Positions 20,520 to 31,908 of a stretch of 64,000 nt of DNA are shown here, one piece after another; position 1 is the stretch's first letter; the number at the start of each line of letters is the position of its first letter. The stretch lies in the NCBI GenBank assembly GCA_942486035.1, contig CALNXK010000007.1, positions 1,239,501 through 1,303,500 of the forward strand. Reading direction: 5' to 3'. Below the pieces are notes generated by a model. The model had not been told where the DNA came from, did no database searches, and saw only the letters and a program-made list of their open reading frames with translations. This DNA is from Porites lobata. Its lineage: Eukaryota > Cnidaria > Anthozoa > Scleractinia > Poritidae. The position numbers and the translations under genes were made by a program.

Positions 20520-23500
20520 TCACCGGCAAACGTGTTTATTAACTACTCTCTCACAAGTCTTGCAGTTTACTCGGCAACACCAATGAAACGTGCACGTACA
20601 ATCGTAGCTCTCAGGGACTTGAAAGGTATTATAGCCGCGCCCACAACACAAAATCCTGCAATTCCCGGGACCTGGGGCGGTCTTGTTACAGCGTCTTCCC
20701 GTGGTACCCAACGATCCCGTGATGCTGTTGGGCACGCAATAGTCCGGGGACTCTACCAAGAACCAAAGATCATCTTTTAATAGCTCTTCTGCCTTTGTCC
20801 CATCGACCGCAACGAGCTTGTTTTCGCTCTGATGGATTGTTACTCTGACAGCGTTGTAATATTTTCCACGAAGATACGCACCTACCACACCAAACGGTTC
20901 TACCATTCTGTAGCACGTCCTATGCGTGCAAGAAGCTGAAATTCCGTGGCATTTGCAGTTCGGTCTCATATGGATCTTCACAGCCTACATAAAGCAAAAA
21001 GAAACACAGTCGAACCCTCTTGTGAGCGACCATCCAAAATGCCAAGATTTAGGGGTGGCTTACGGGAGGTAGTCGCGTACGGGAGTCCAACCACAAGGGG
21101 TCTCTTCCGAGAAGAGGTCCGGACACATCTTACTTATGGAAGAGAATTCCTTGCATGCAATTCCTTACAGTGTTCAGTTCCATGTTTATATCACCAAAAG
21201 TTCTTTGTATGATCTGAGAAGTATAGTACATTTACAGCAAACATAGAGATCAGACCACTCGTCAAGTGGCCTGGTCGCTTACAAGAGTTTAACAACAATG
21301 AGAATTGTAAAAATAGTTACTCTAAAAGTGGTGGTGGCAAGTCCCGACCGCTTACGAAAGGTGGTCGCTTTATACGAGAGGCCAAGTTTCAATTGTAGGC
21401 TTTGACTAGGAAAATTTTTGGTGTTTTGGATAAGTGGTCTCTTAGGGGAAATCGTCGCTTACGAGAGGTGCTCGCACATGGAGGTGCGACTGTATTTCTT
21501 ATGAAAATAACTCGGCCAAAAGGATACTAACTAAACAATGTTTCTCTAGAGATATTTTTTTAAAAGCTATATTTCGTGTATCCGTAGAACTCACTGACAA
21601 GTTTGGTGCTGGCTTACATTACCACACAACCGGACTGATCATTAGGATGCAGTTCGGCACGCACAAAAAACGAATCGTAAACCCAACCAAAAACACAAAG
21701 ATGATGAAAGACGGATGAAATATTCTCAAATTGTGTCTGAAAGTTGAAGACGACAAGTAAAACCCTGTGAGGTGGGACAGCTGTCACGTGGCTATTTCTG
21801 ACCATTGAAATTTGTCGCTTAAAAAGCTCATGACGGGACGCAGGAAAATTCAGTAGGAGTTACTTTGGCTCAATAATTTTGCCTTTTTTCCGTTCCGCGA
21901 AAGAAGAAAAGGCAATAAAATTGTGATGTCAGATCCTAATAAACTAAGATTGTTTAAGTCCGTTTCTGTCATTCAAACACATGTTCATATTTTTGCGAAC
22001 ATTCAACCATTATCTGTATGTGATGTCTTTCAAGAAACCGCACTACCCTGGGCCAAGACCCTCGCATCCGTATTCTAGAACAACCCTAGGGTGTTGACAA
22101 AAGAGAAAAACTTTCTTGCTTTAAAAATAACTTTAGCAGGAACTTTACAGGGCAGAACTAAGCTCGCTCGTAACATAGGAGAAGTGACCCATGGTACCAT
22201 CACAAATATCCGACATTCCAATACGACTATTTCTAGCGACAAGAGTTTTGCAACGCATTAAAAACGCTGATTTCATGGTGATTTTATAGTTCGTTAAATC
22301 TGTTATGAAAACAATGGAATATAAATGCTATGATAATGGGAAAAAGCAGCTTTCCCACGAAATGAAGCGATTTAATGTAGCCCAACTAATAAGGCCTCAG
22401 TTTATTCAAAGTACTTCCTTTGATTACGCTTAGTAAAAAAAGACCTCATGCATTCCCAACAGGGAAAATCTTTTCCTCGGAGAGTTTAATTCTCATATAA
22501 AGTTAGTGTTTTTTAATTAAGAGGTAATTTTGTAATGAAGGGACTTCACTAGACCGTGATTTGATTAAGGTTTTTCAATGGAGGCGTCAAGACGACAGTA
22601 CTTTTATACATAATGTATTATATACAGACATGAAAGTATACCTATAGCTATGATTGTAAACAAGTGAGTACTCAAGGCAAATAGGCTTCTTGGGAAAGCA
22701 CTTAAGTTAATTAAAAGTGGTTTGGGACCCTGCGTATAAATGATCCCGTCTTATTGAGTGTTATAACTGGCCGGCATTTTGAACTGATTGCAGTGAAGGG
22801 AATTGGCCATTTTGTTTTGAAGTTTCTCGTGCATATATCTCAAAAAAAAGAAACATGGCGAGGGCTTGAAAACATGCGGGGGAATTAATAGGGCCACTAA
22901 ACGATTCTAATTTACATAGATAAAAACTTAACTATTTTTATATGATTCCTTTATTATGTTTGTTTCGAAGACGTTATGATTGAGATTTCAAACCTCTCTG
23001 CACAATATACAAAATACGCCACAGAATATTCAGGACTTAATATGGGCAAACGTATTGTGATTTCTTCAGTTTTTAGACCGGGAGGCCCGTTCATACCGAA
23101 AAAGTAGTCAAAAATAGGTAGAAAAATAAAATGTTAAGGAAACTCGTTTAGAAGAATCGGGCACAAAGCTTTAAAATTTGAATTTATCGCAGTTAGTCGT
23201 TAGCCTGAGGGTGAGATCAAGAGCAGAGAACTTAAGAACTTAAGAACTTAAGTTTCACAGTTTTAAGACAGAAGATTGCGTAAAAAGGTGAAAATTGCGT
23301 GAAAATGGTTTACCACGTAGTCTGCAGTGTTACTAATATGTCTTACTGACCACAATCGAACCAAACTATAAGAAATTTTTTGGGACAAGGTGTTTTTTCA
23401 AACAAAAGCAAAAAAACAATTAAAGAAACATAAGATGAAAACTTCATAATGATAACTTTATTTACCCTCAGAAGTATTCATAGCAAAGGCTAGTGAGGCC

Positions 23501-25284
23501 GGGCAATTCAGGGGCAAAAACAAATAGCCTCAAACATTTTAGGCTCAGAAAGACGTGGTTTCTGAAGAATGTATCGGATCATCCGATTCATTCTTCAGAA
23601 ACCACGTCTTTCTGAGCCTAAAGGCATCTGAGACCCTTCCACAGTTTTTTCCCTGTAACTTTTCATAAAGAGCAGTAAGCGAATAACCATCGACACTGCC
23701 TGAAAGAGAACCTTAAAATAAAGGTCACTTACCAAGTTTAAAGGAGATAAGTCCAAAGAGAGCGAAGATATTGGTCCACAAAGTCGCGAAATTTTACAGA
23801 CGTTTGTGGTGGGGGCATGAACTTGCCCCCCACCATACAAACGTCTCGTAAAATAACGCGCCTTTGTGGAGCTGTATCTTCGTAAGTTTTCAATAAATCA
23901 CTTTCAAACTTGGCAACTTTGCTGATTTTTAGTCGTTCTTTCCAGCCGTGTTGATGGATTTTCGCTAACTGGTCCCAGCTCAATCTCTCTTGCTCCCAGT
24001 CAGTATTAGATGATGTACTCACATGTCGCCCCACAAAGTTGTTGTGAAGGTTAATTTTTGCTCTGGCGTCTTGTTCCTTTTCTCGAGAATCTATAAACTC
24101 ACTGGCGTATTTCAGACCGTATTCAATGTTGTCATTGCAACCACCCCACTGGAAGCCTCGACCATTTCTTCCTTGATGCCATGTATTATTGCAAACACAT
24201 TCCCTCAGTAAACCACGAGCACAAGCTTTTGTAATTTCGTGAACAACTCCAGAGGAAGTTATAGCATAGACAAAGGCGGTCTCTCGGGAAGCTAAAAAAC
24301 GCCACAACATTTCAATGTCAAAACTGAATCAGGGAAAAAACAATGAAACGAGAGCAATTTGTGTGAACACTTAGAGGACATAAAAAACAACGATTTATGG
24401 AGAGAGGTTGCCGTAGACGATTCACGGTTTTCTCGCAAGGGCAAGAAAAATGTATTAATAGCAGGAGCCTATGGGCTCTAGTTAATGGAGCAGTGGCGGC
24501 GGATCTAGACCTTCAGATAAGGAAGGACCCGGTCATCCAGACCCTAAGATAAGGGGGCTCTTCCCTGGGTAGTTTACTAGTGTAGAACCACTAAAATAAG
24601 CATTTCTCAACGTTTTCGCTACACCAAGCCTTGCATGGAGCAAGATAAAAAATGCTGCAAGACAAAATCAAGAAGTTCAAGGGCTATTCAAATAGACAGG
24701 GACTTGGCAACTTGTCGCACAAATGCAAGTCCCAGGAGAAATTGCCTTGTCGAACAGGGCATTAACACTGTTGGTAGCTTAAAACTTAAACATTTTTAGC
24801 CATTATTAACCCGAGATATATTCTTCTTGTAACATTCTCCTTTAAATTCCGTACAATTTTTTCGTGCTGAACTACGGCAATTAAGTAATTCTTTTACCTT
24901 TTAGGAGAACTTTACCGAAAAGGCGGACATCACGAGAAATTGTAGAACAATTCCATAATTCCATCTTGAGCTGTTTCTGGCATTCGGATACACTAAGTTT
25001 TGCACCCTTTCCAACACTAATCGCAATATCAGGATATCCTTCACAAAATTGTCTCTGTTCTTTAACTAAGCCAGCCACGCTACACATTACCTTGGCATCA
25101 AAGTCGCGCACTTGAGACATAAACCTATTGAAACAAACGTGCAAATTAACTATTGCGCAAACGGTTTCACTTATGAGCTAAATTCTAATAATCATTAAGA
25201 CGTTTAAACTTACCACCAATGAGAACAAGAAAGTAATGGAAATGATAACAGAAAGACAGCGTAAAAGCAGGTCGAGTTCTGCAT
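20520..25284 (-). CDS. Wnt2-like secreted ligand, gene 1 of 4
   Basis: Secreted, lipid-modified Wnt glycoprotein acting through Frizzled/LRP. Exons on the minus strand: 25284-25214, 25124-24898, 24291-24023, 20984-20520, with phases 2, 1, 0 and GT-AG junctions; 1032 nt, 343 aa. Exon 1 encodes a hydrophobic signal peptide (CFYAVFLLSFPLLSCS) ending at the WW of mature Wnts. Visible hallmarks are the glycosylation site WNCST, SRETAFVYAI, GFQWGGCNDN, NLHNNFVGR, CKCHGISASC (the serine after HGI is the acylated one), SPDYC, CCGRGYNT, FHWCC and the terminal CR. By my count it has the canonical 24 cysteines. SRE(S/T)AFVYAI and RDVRLFGKVL favour the Wnt2 class. Its partner is gene 2, with about 20 amino-acid differences. 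The exon 3 frame continues past its donor for another 95 codons into intronic repeat; I read that as coincidental. Confidence 0.92.
21006..21492. mobile_element. MITE in intron 3 of Wnt gene 1 (ACAGTCG ends)
   Basis: Ends ACAGTCGAACCCTC / GAGGTGCGACTGT, with inner GCGACC / GGTCGC repeats such as GGTGGTCGC. The same insertion is at the same intron position in gene 2 (32395-32912), and a broken form follows exon 4 in gene 4 (from about 56862), so it predates those duplications. Confidence 0.7.
23538..23622. repeat. 85-bp palindrome in Wnt gene 1 intron 3
   Basis: Perfect 34-bp arms at 23538-23571 and 23589-23622 (core AGACGTGGTTTCTGAAGAAT) round a 17-nt, itself palindromic, centre. Gene 4 has only one arm at about 60380-60410, and gene 2 lacks both. 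Confidence 0.85.
23740..24010 (-). repeat. intron-3 conserved block with inner hairpin (genes 1, 2, 4)
   Basis: Matches 35300-35550 and about 60545-60790. On the minus strand all three can be read as a peptide with SWDQLAKI-type and KFESDLLKT segments, followed by a hairpin built from GACGTTTGTATGGTGGGG and its inverse. It has no acceptor or independent start and looks like a fixed repeat next to exon 3, although the open frame is kept. Confidence 0.5.
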
Positions 25285-25540
25285 GTTCTTTTACACGTTA
25301 TGTCCTGTGGGTGATTCTTGTACGCAGTTTAAAAAGAATCTCGTTCGCGTCTGAATGATCAAAACTGAACGATCACACGACAATGAGCTTTTCCGATTCA
25401 GTGAAAAGCATTCTTGCTCTTTCAGCCATGCCAAGTATCAATTCATGATTGACAATAATGAAATATCATATAAGATACAGTTTACTGAATTCGCATCCGG
25501 TTTCTTAACAGCCAATCAAGAAAATGGTCGTCGTCGGCTC

Positions 25541-25581
25541 TATATAAGCAAACCCCACTTCAGAGGCGGTAGTTTTAAAAG
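25541..25581 (-). promoter_or_regulatory. conserved proximal block upstream of Wnt gene 1
   Basis: A 41-bp block about 257-297 bp before the ATG: TATATAAG, then CCACTTCAGAGGCGGTAG, then TTTTAAAA (plus-strand order). Equivalent blocks stand before genes 2, 3 and 4 at nearly the same distance. It holds TATA-like words on both strands and a CCAAT at about 25512. Probably the core promoter; the start site is not located. Confidence 0.5.
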
Positions 25582-26079
25582 AGTATGTATCAGAGCAAGA
25601 GTCACAGTATAACTGATAAGAGTTGGTGTATCAACAAAGGGATATTCGTAAACACTCAAATGTCGGGTCTTGAAATGCATTGACTAGACTTTTCCTGAAA
25701 AATGTCTTCTAGCCTCAGGCACTAAGTCTTCTAACTTTTTTGTTAGTTTTTCATCCGCCAGTTAAAGTGCTACTATGATCAAAATTTTGCTTGCCCTTTT
25801 CTTTTCAGCTTTCGAAAGTAGAAGTAATAAATACTCAGTTATCTCGCCAAATTTCAATTTCAAAACTAAGGCCCTCAAAAAATATTTTCGGTTTAAAAAT
25901 AATTAATGATAATACACTGTAATTATTAATGAGAGGAACCCAACTCACCAGGGAGGTTTTCAGTAGGGTCTCTCTATTCTGTGTATACATGCCTGTCCTG
26001 CAAGTAAAAAAAATTGAAAGCAGACTTTTCACAAAGGCGATTCCGGAAAAAAGATGTGTGGTGGCGGGGGGGAATTGAT

Positions 26080-26118
26080 TAATCATCTGATTGGTTGTCA
26101 CATGACCACGTGATTTTG
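26080..26118 (-). promoter_or_regulatory. CCAAT plus E-box block, distal to Wnt gene 1
   Basis: CATCTGATTGGTTGTCACAT followed by GACCACGTGATTTT, about 800 bp upstream of the ATG. It includes an inverted CCAAT (ATTGG), CACATG and the palindromic E-box CACGTG. Matching blocks are at 39487-39524 (gene 2) and 63157-63196 (gene 4). Confidence 0.45.
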
Positions 26119-27005
26119 CAGATATTGTTCACAAATTAGGAATTTTAAAAGCTTTGATAACCCGTACTCTCTTTCTTGTTATTTTTTTATTATTTTAACA
26201 GCATTGAAGACAATCTTTTGCTTTAAAAACAGCTTTATAGAGAGACATCTGTGAACAGGGAATACGTTAGCACCAGGAGCACAGAAATTGTCGGCGTATT
26301 TCTGTAATTATCCATCGTTCTGTTGATACGGCTAGCTTCATTACCGGTCGTAGAATTGACAAAAACAGAAATATATCATGCCCAACTACATTGCTTAGGA
26401 AAACTTGTTTGGTATATGTCCCTCTTACTCGCATCCGGCCTTCGACCACACTAGCCTAGTAGATAACCCTCACGAATGTCTATTAAACCAAGAGGTCGCA
26501 GATTCAAGAGTGCTAAGGAACTCTATGACAAGTTTATCGCCATTTCCTTTGAAAGCGGGTTCAGAAAGAATCATAGACTTTCTTAGGGCTCAAAAAATTC
26601 TGAAAACATTTTGACCGCCATTTCACTTCTCGAGTCATAGGGGGCTATGTGGCGGAGCCTGGGAACTGCTGAAAACTTCCAAACAAACTTCCTGACAGAT
26701 CGAGATCTTAGACGATTTCTGAGCAAAAATAGGTACCTGCTTGTGCGAAAATACTACCACCCCATTGAGACTCTAACCTCACCTGCTACGCAGGCTAATA
26801 AATCACACAACAAGAATTTTGGGGTCTTGGATCTAAATTAGACTTAAGAAAAGAAAGAGCACAGATATTATACGACTAAAAATTTAACCCTGCTTTACTT
26901 TAAACTTTTAATACAAGTGACAGCAAAGCTTATGAAACTTTAGATTCGTTCCGAAGCATTCACTGGTACATATTTTTCTTAGGTTTCTCGTGTAGACTTA
27001 AATGT

Positions 27006-28417
27006 AACAAGACGCACGAGTGCGTGAACCCGGCCTTCTTTTAGTTCATAAAATGATAGAGCGCCGGGGGAAAATGTGCACTATGCAGTAATGCACCACA
27101 ACCCATATGAACTTTGATGAAGAATTGATGAATAATAAATGGAACATACTACCGGATAGCAAATCAGACTGGGAAGACTAGAACGTTCCAAAGGGGTGTA
27201 CTTGACCATGACTGCATAATGCTTCAAAGTAGTGTTGCAGTAGTTTTCCTTTTCTTTAAATTAGCATGAGTTTCAGTCACAATGTTAGGTGGTAAACTAA
27301 TATTTTGAGGGAAAAAACTTTGAAATAACACCCTGTATAAAGAGGAAGAGAAAATAATGGTTGGAATAATTATGTAAGGATTTTAAATTTGTTTTGGTTG
27401 CTGAAGTGATTATTGTACATGCTAAATTACTACAAAGGAGTAAGATCTTTATTCATATTGTTGTCACTCTGATACAGGTACTTCAAAGACAAACTACAGG
27501 CATCTCCATTTCGTTAATTCATCATTGGAAAACTTCGAAAAGTGTTGCTGCACTTATTGTTTGATTTGGGATCAAGTTCATCTTCTCTGAAAAAAAAAGG
27601 AAATAAATCAAGGATATGTCAATATTTCATTGCCTTGTTATAGATTCAACAACAAGCAAAGAAGCAACCACAGAAAACCCAAACCTATACTGTGTACCTC
27701 GTTGAGGATAATCCCGAAACCAATTTAAGTACAGAATATTATAATCGATTTGTCGATTCTTTAATTGCAAGTTTGAATGTACAGAAGCTGAACACAGCAA
27801 AGAGAAAAATTTATAGCATAGATAATTTTGAAATTTCTAATAATGTTGGATCGATCAAAATGGAGTTTTGCAAGATCGAAATTCGATAGTAAGCAATCGC
27901 CCATCTTTAAAAGAGCTATAAGCTTTAATACATGTAATCTTTGATTTAATTTAACAATGAGATGTTTGATCAATCAAGACCATGTCGAATTTTAGCATCA
28001 AACAACGCTACGTGCTTTACCCACCCGCCGCTTCCTTGCGAGCTTGATACAAGTTAATCCATATATGCCAAAAAAAGTCAAAGAATATTTCTTTCCCTCG
28101 ATATAGTAAGTTTCCGTTTTTACACGACACATCCGAGAAGCACAAGACTTGGACCAAGCATAAACTTCTGCGATGAACAGTCAGATTTGTTTGTTTTGAT
28201 GAATGAAAAGTACTGCCACTTTCCTGCAACTAGGTGCAAACTATGCTATATTACTAAATCAGAGCAATTTCTCTACTTTTAAATTTTCTAATGTGTCATA
28301 CTGCTTCGAGATAAAAGCTATAAAGCATAATTACAGTGACGTGTGTGGACGTGTTTTTGCACAGATCGAACAGTCAAGTCGTCCGTACTAATTAGCACAA
28401 AAACGGTCCATACGTTT
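27006..28417. other. spacer between duplication copies, no gene seen
   Basis: AT-rich unique DNA. The small open frames here show no family motif. Confidence 0.5.
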
Positions 28418-28825
28418 CAGGGGCACCCAACAAGAATATAGATCAAAACCACTTAAACATAGCATTGTTAAACGTATTTTAGTATTTAAATGGTAGATAT
28501 AGGTATATTTTTATCCCCTAAAAATTTTTCATCTGTTCGGATTTCCTAGCTGAAAGCCCAAAGTCCAGTGATCCAAAACTTATAGGGATCAAAACTTACC
28601 TTTTCGAAAATTTCAGCCAGAAAAAAAGGCTCCCGAAAGTTCTAGGTGACCTTTTTAGGGTAAAAATCCGTTAAAAATGGGCAATTTCACCACTTTGTAG
28701 ATGTTCGAAAATCTTAGGAGAGGCAGGCAAGCATGAAATTTTACAACAAATGTTCTGAAGATTCTAGATCTCAAACTGCGTCTTCCGAACAGATATTTTC
28801 CGAAAATTGACGTTGGGTGCCACTG
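28418..28825. mobile_element. MITE with CAGGGGCACCC ends, 6-bp target duplication
   Basis: Ends CAGGGGCACCCAAC / GTTGGGTGCCACTG, with ACGTTT on both sides. A related copy is at 49825-50325, flanked by TAGTTT twice. The inner end has ATATTTTCCGAAAATTGACG. Confidence 0.78.
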
Positions 28826-29280
28826 ACGTTTTACAAAACTGCCTCTTCGTTGCACCTCGGTACACGCTTACTCGCCAAAACAAAGCCCAAATGGTGTTTC
28901 TTCAACTGCTATATAAATTCTCGTGACTTGCACTAAACATAAAAAGAGAAAATTACCCACCTTTTTAACGCCGATCTCGATTAAACGGATCGTGCCACTG
29001 TGTTTGTCTGACAGTTCCGGGATGCATTATTCTCTAGACAACACATATCACTAAACATTTCGACCAACATAATTGTCGATCTCTCATAGAGGCTACAAAA
29101 CCACAACGTTAACGCTACCGACTGACAAAAGCCTACCCGTGTTCAAGCTTGTTGTACTCGACTTTGTTCAAAGAGATTTTGCCTCTAAGCCAATGAAATT
29201 GCCGGAAATCGATCACGTGATAATTCGCCAGCACAGGCATGCGCTTTAAAGAGCAGACGACGAAGGAAAAACCAAGGCCA

Positions 29281-29511
29281 GGGGCCCGTTTCTCGAAAGT
29301 CCCGGTAACTTTTCGGGCCCGAAATCAAATATTCAAATCGAAATATAAAGAATAAGAGCGCGGGTCCTGGCTAGCAAACTACTCCATTTTTTTTCACTAA
29401 CTGATAGTTTTATCATGCTAGATGCAAAACTACTGAAACCTCGATCTTTAATGTAAACGGAGACAGCTCACCGGGCCCGTTAATTATCGGGACTTTCGAG
29501 AAACGGGCCCC
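29281..29511. mobile_element. MITE with GGGGCCCGTTTCTCGAAAG ends
   Basis: Inverted ends GGGGCCCGTTTCTCGAAAGT / its inverse (29489-29511), then CCCGGTAA / TTATCGGG. It abuts a second, different MITE at 29512. Confidence 0.78.
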
Positions 29512-29754
29512 TGGGCCCAGTTGTTCGAAGGCCGATTAGCGCTTAACCCGGGGTTAAATTTAACCCAGGTTTCTTTTTCTTGTGTTCAAAAGAATTTTCT
29601 CGGATAATTTTCTTTGTTATATTTAGAGCTTTCAAACATCTACTTGTAGACAAAAAGAATTAAAACTGAACTGCTTTTTAAGCTTTCAAATCTGAATTCA
29701 AATCTCGCACTAACCGTGGGTTTTCTTAACCTAGCTTTGAACTACTCGACCCAG
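29512..29754. mobile_element. MITE of the GGCCCAGTTGTTCGAAGG type
   Basis: Imperfect ends TGGGCCCAGTTGTTCGAAGG / TTGAACTACTCGACCCAGA, with GGTTAA / TTAACC words inward. It is related in layout to the elements at 34877 and 47184 (TTAACC-rich subterminal parts). Confidence 0.6.
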
Positions 29755-29780
29755 AACTATACCCGTCTCTTCCTGAAAGG

Positions 29781-30577
29781 AAGGCCGGGTAATAAACGAC
29801 CCTAAATGTAATAAAGTCCTAAATGTAATGAAGTTCTAAATGTGATAACTTTTTGGCCTAATTGTAATTAACTCTTAAGCCTGATGACGTTAGGCCTTAA
29901 ATGTTTTAGCGACATCAGTGACGTGTAACACGTCATTTTAAAGGGGCGGTGTCACGGCTGCCTGCTTCATTACGCTAATTTTTTTAGGCCAAAAACGACA
30001 GTTGAAGCTTTCACCTGATGTACAATATGAGACGTAAATTTAGATACTAGGATTTTTATAGGCCTTTGAAGTTGACCTTTATTTCACCTCAACCAAAAAG
30101 TTAAGATTGAAAGTTACTTATTTCAGCGGGTTTTTATATTGCCTTAAAAATAACAAAATTACATGAAGTTTACATTTTGCAAAAGACAAAGGGACCTTTT
30201 ACCAATGTGCAAAATAGCAAACCGAGAATTCAATGCATTGTCGCTTACGAAGTTAGCAAAGTTGCAGAATTTTTCATTGTTTTTCCGGGGGGTCGGGGGC
30301 CGCCTTGGTGTAATTTGAACTTTTTCTGGGAAAACCAAAGCGCGATGGAACTTTTTATTTCCATTTTTGAAAAAAGTTCACCAAAAGGGTCTGTTAGTTC
30401 GAATAAAATAAATTATGAAATTTTGCAACTGTCGGCGGACTCTCGATATTTACAGTCAGGGTCTCTTAGTAAGGCCTAATTAATGTTATCACTCTTAAGG
30501 GTTTATTATATTTAGGGCAAAAAGTTATTACGTTAAGGACTTTATTACATTTAGGGTCGTTTATTACATTTAAGCCT
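29781..30577. mobile_element. about 800-bp element with CCTAAATGTAATAA subterminal arrays, copy A
   Basis: The left end carries several direct units of CCTAAATGTAATAAAG; the right end carries the inverse (TTATTACATTTAGG). A second copy lies at 41340-42156 with a matching right flank of about 190 bp. The interior can be read as a 93-100 residue frame in both copies, but it has no known motif. Confidence 0.7.
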
Positions 30578-31229
30578 CCTACAACTCGTACCTTCAGAGT
30601 CGCGGTGAATTTCGGCAACGTAGATTTCGCTGGCGCTTAAATTTCTTTCACTGTAACGGTGGAGGTATTTGAGGACGCTTTGAGCAATATGAAGAGATGA
30701 GCAAATACTCCTCGCGTTCGACTTGAATCTGCCTTTACGGGAAAAATGCCGGCGAATAGTGTCCGATTGCAAATAGCACAGCCCACGAATGACGTCACCG
30801 TGACTAATTTACAATCTTTGTCTGACTTTTGTCAATAAAATTACAAAACTAAGATAAACATGACATTTTAATGACAAAAGGCAAACAAAAGTGAGGAATT
30901 CGCTTATGCTTTAATTTCTATTTATTTTGTCTGTGTTTCAGTTCTATAAGCAGTAACTGTGCGCAGAGTATTGAGAGCGAAGAGACGCCTTCTCCCGCCC
31001 TCTCAGATACGGCAAGGAAAAAGCCTGGGGAAAGAGGATGATTCTTACAGGTTGACCTGTTTCTTGACTAGTCCCTGGTTAGCGCTTTCCCAGGGCTTAG
31101 TTTCACAACCAGGCATCTCAGTCAAAGCTGCAGACAATTCCTTACTTTAGAAACGAGAAGGCAACTGGAGCCGAAATGCGTCCCGCAAGTGTTTCTGGGA
31201 ACGTTACTGGCGACGCGCTGGTCAGCTAT

Positions 31230-31805
31230 AGATCGTTTTCACTGTCACGCAACAAAAAAATAAATTGGAAACCGTCCAGTGGAAGAAGCCAAGAAAATGA
31301 AATGTTATAAAAGATTAATTTTTGAACAATTTGTCGAAGTCTCAGGTCTTTGTGGCCCATAGTTTCTGAGTTAGTTGCCGAAATGTTTCACGCACCTTTA
31401 TAGAGCTTTGTCTGGAGACGCCATATTGGTGAACCGTTTTGGTGCACCAAGTGGCCTCCTGAAATTAACAAAAGCATTTGGAGTTCACTTTTTCTATGAA
31501 AGCTCTTTCTTTTCAGTCGAGAACTAGCATACGTGCGCATAAACATATCTTCTAATACTTGAAATGGTTATACTGCTGAAAATCAAGAGGAGAGACTTTT
31601 TTTCAACAAGAGAGCATTCCTATTTTGGTGTCACGCACTGTCAAAACTCGTAAGTTCAAATTGCTGTATTTTCGAAATGAAAGGAGCTACGGGAATGGAA
31701 ACTTGTACAAAGATTTACCTTTTGTTTATCTTCAACCTCGTGTAAATAAGAATTCGTAAAACCTCGCTATTTTGAGTTTACAATTTGATGGCGTCACTGT
31801 GAAAA
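31230..31805. mobile_element. insertion unique to duplication copy 2, GTTTTCACTGTCACG ends
   Basis: Copy 1 reads GGTCAGCTATTGGCC straight through (about 20415-20430). Here that site is split by about 575 bp whose ends are CGTTTTCACTGTCACGC and GCGTCACTGTGAAAAC. No gene inside. It lies in the 3' flank or UTR of Wnt gene 2. Confidence 0.7.
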
Positions 31806-31908
31806 CCAGCGATTGGCCAATTTTTGCCCCTGTCCCTAGTAACAGTCCCAGAAGACTTTGCGAAAGTTCACTCGGCCTAGTTTCCTTCTCGTTTCTAAAG
31901 TGGCGAAT

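Larger units (their letters stand above)
19396..27005. repeat. segmental duplication, copy 1 (holds Wnt gene 1)
   Basis: Sequence from TTGCAAATAGCACAG (19396) to TTCTCGTGTAGA (about 27000) matches 30767-41338 through exons, introns, UTRs and flanks, interrupted by copy-specific insertions (19534-20103 here; several in the partner). Identity looks well above 90 percent in much of intron 3 and exon 3, by eye. Confidence 0.85.

Noticed and set aside
20469..20780. Plus-strand open frame of about 100 codons opposite Wnt exon 4, repeated at 31858, 44644 and 56392
   Set aside because: It is the antisense shadow of a strongly conserved exon; no start context or splice sites, and conservation is explained by the Wnt frame.
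23738..24022. Extension of Wnt gene 1 exon 3 into a 190-residue frame as a real exon
   Set aside because: A good donor (CAT|GTGAGT) stands at the normal Wnt boundary and the paralogues splice there. Kept as a finding only for possible read-through.
27006..29280. CFTR or another vertebrate-synteny gene in the spacer
   Set aside because: No ABC transporter motif (Walker A, LSGGQ) was found on either strand here or elsewhere in the window.
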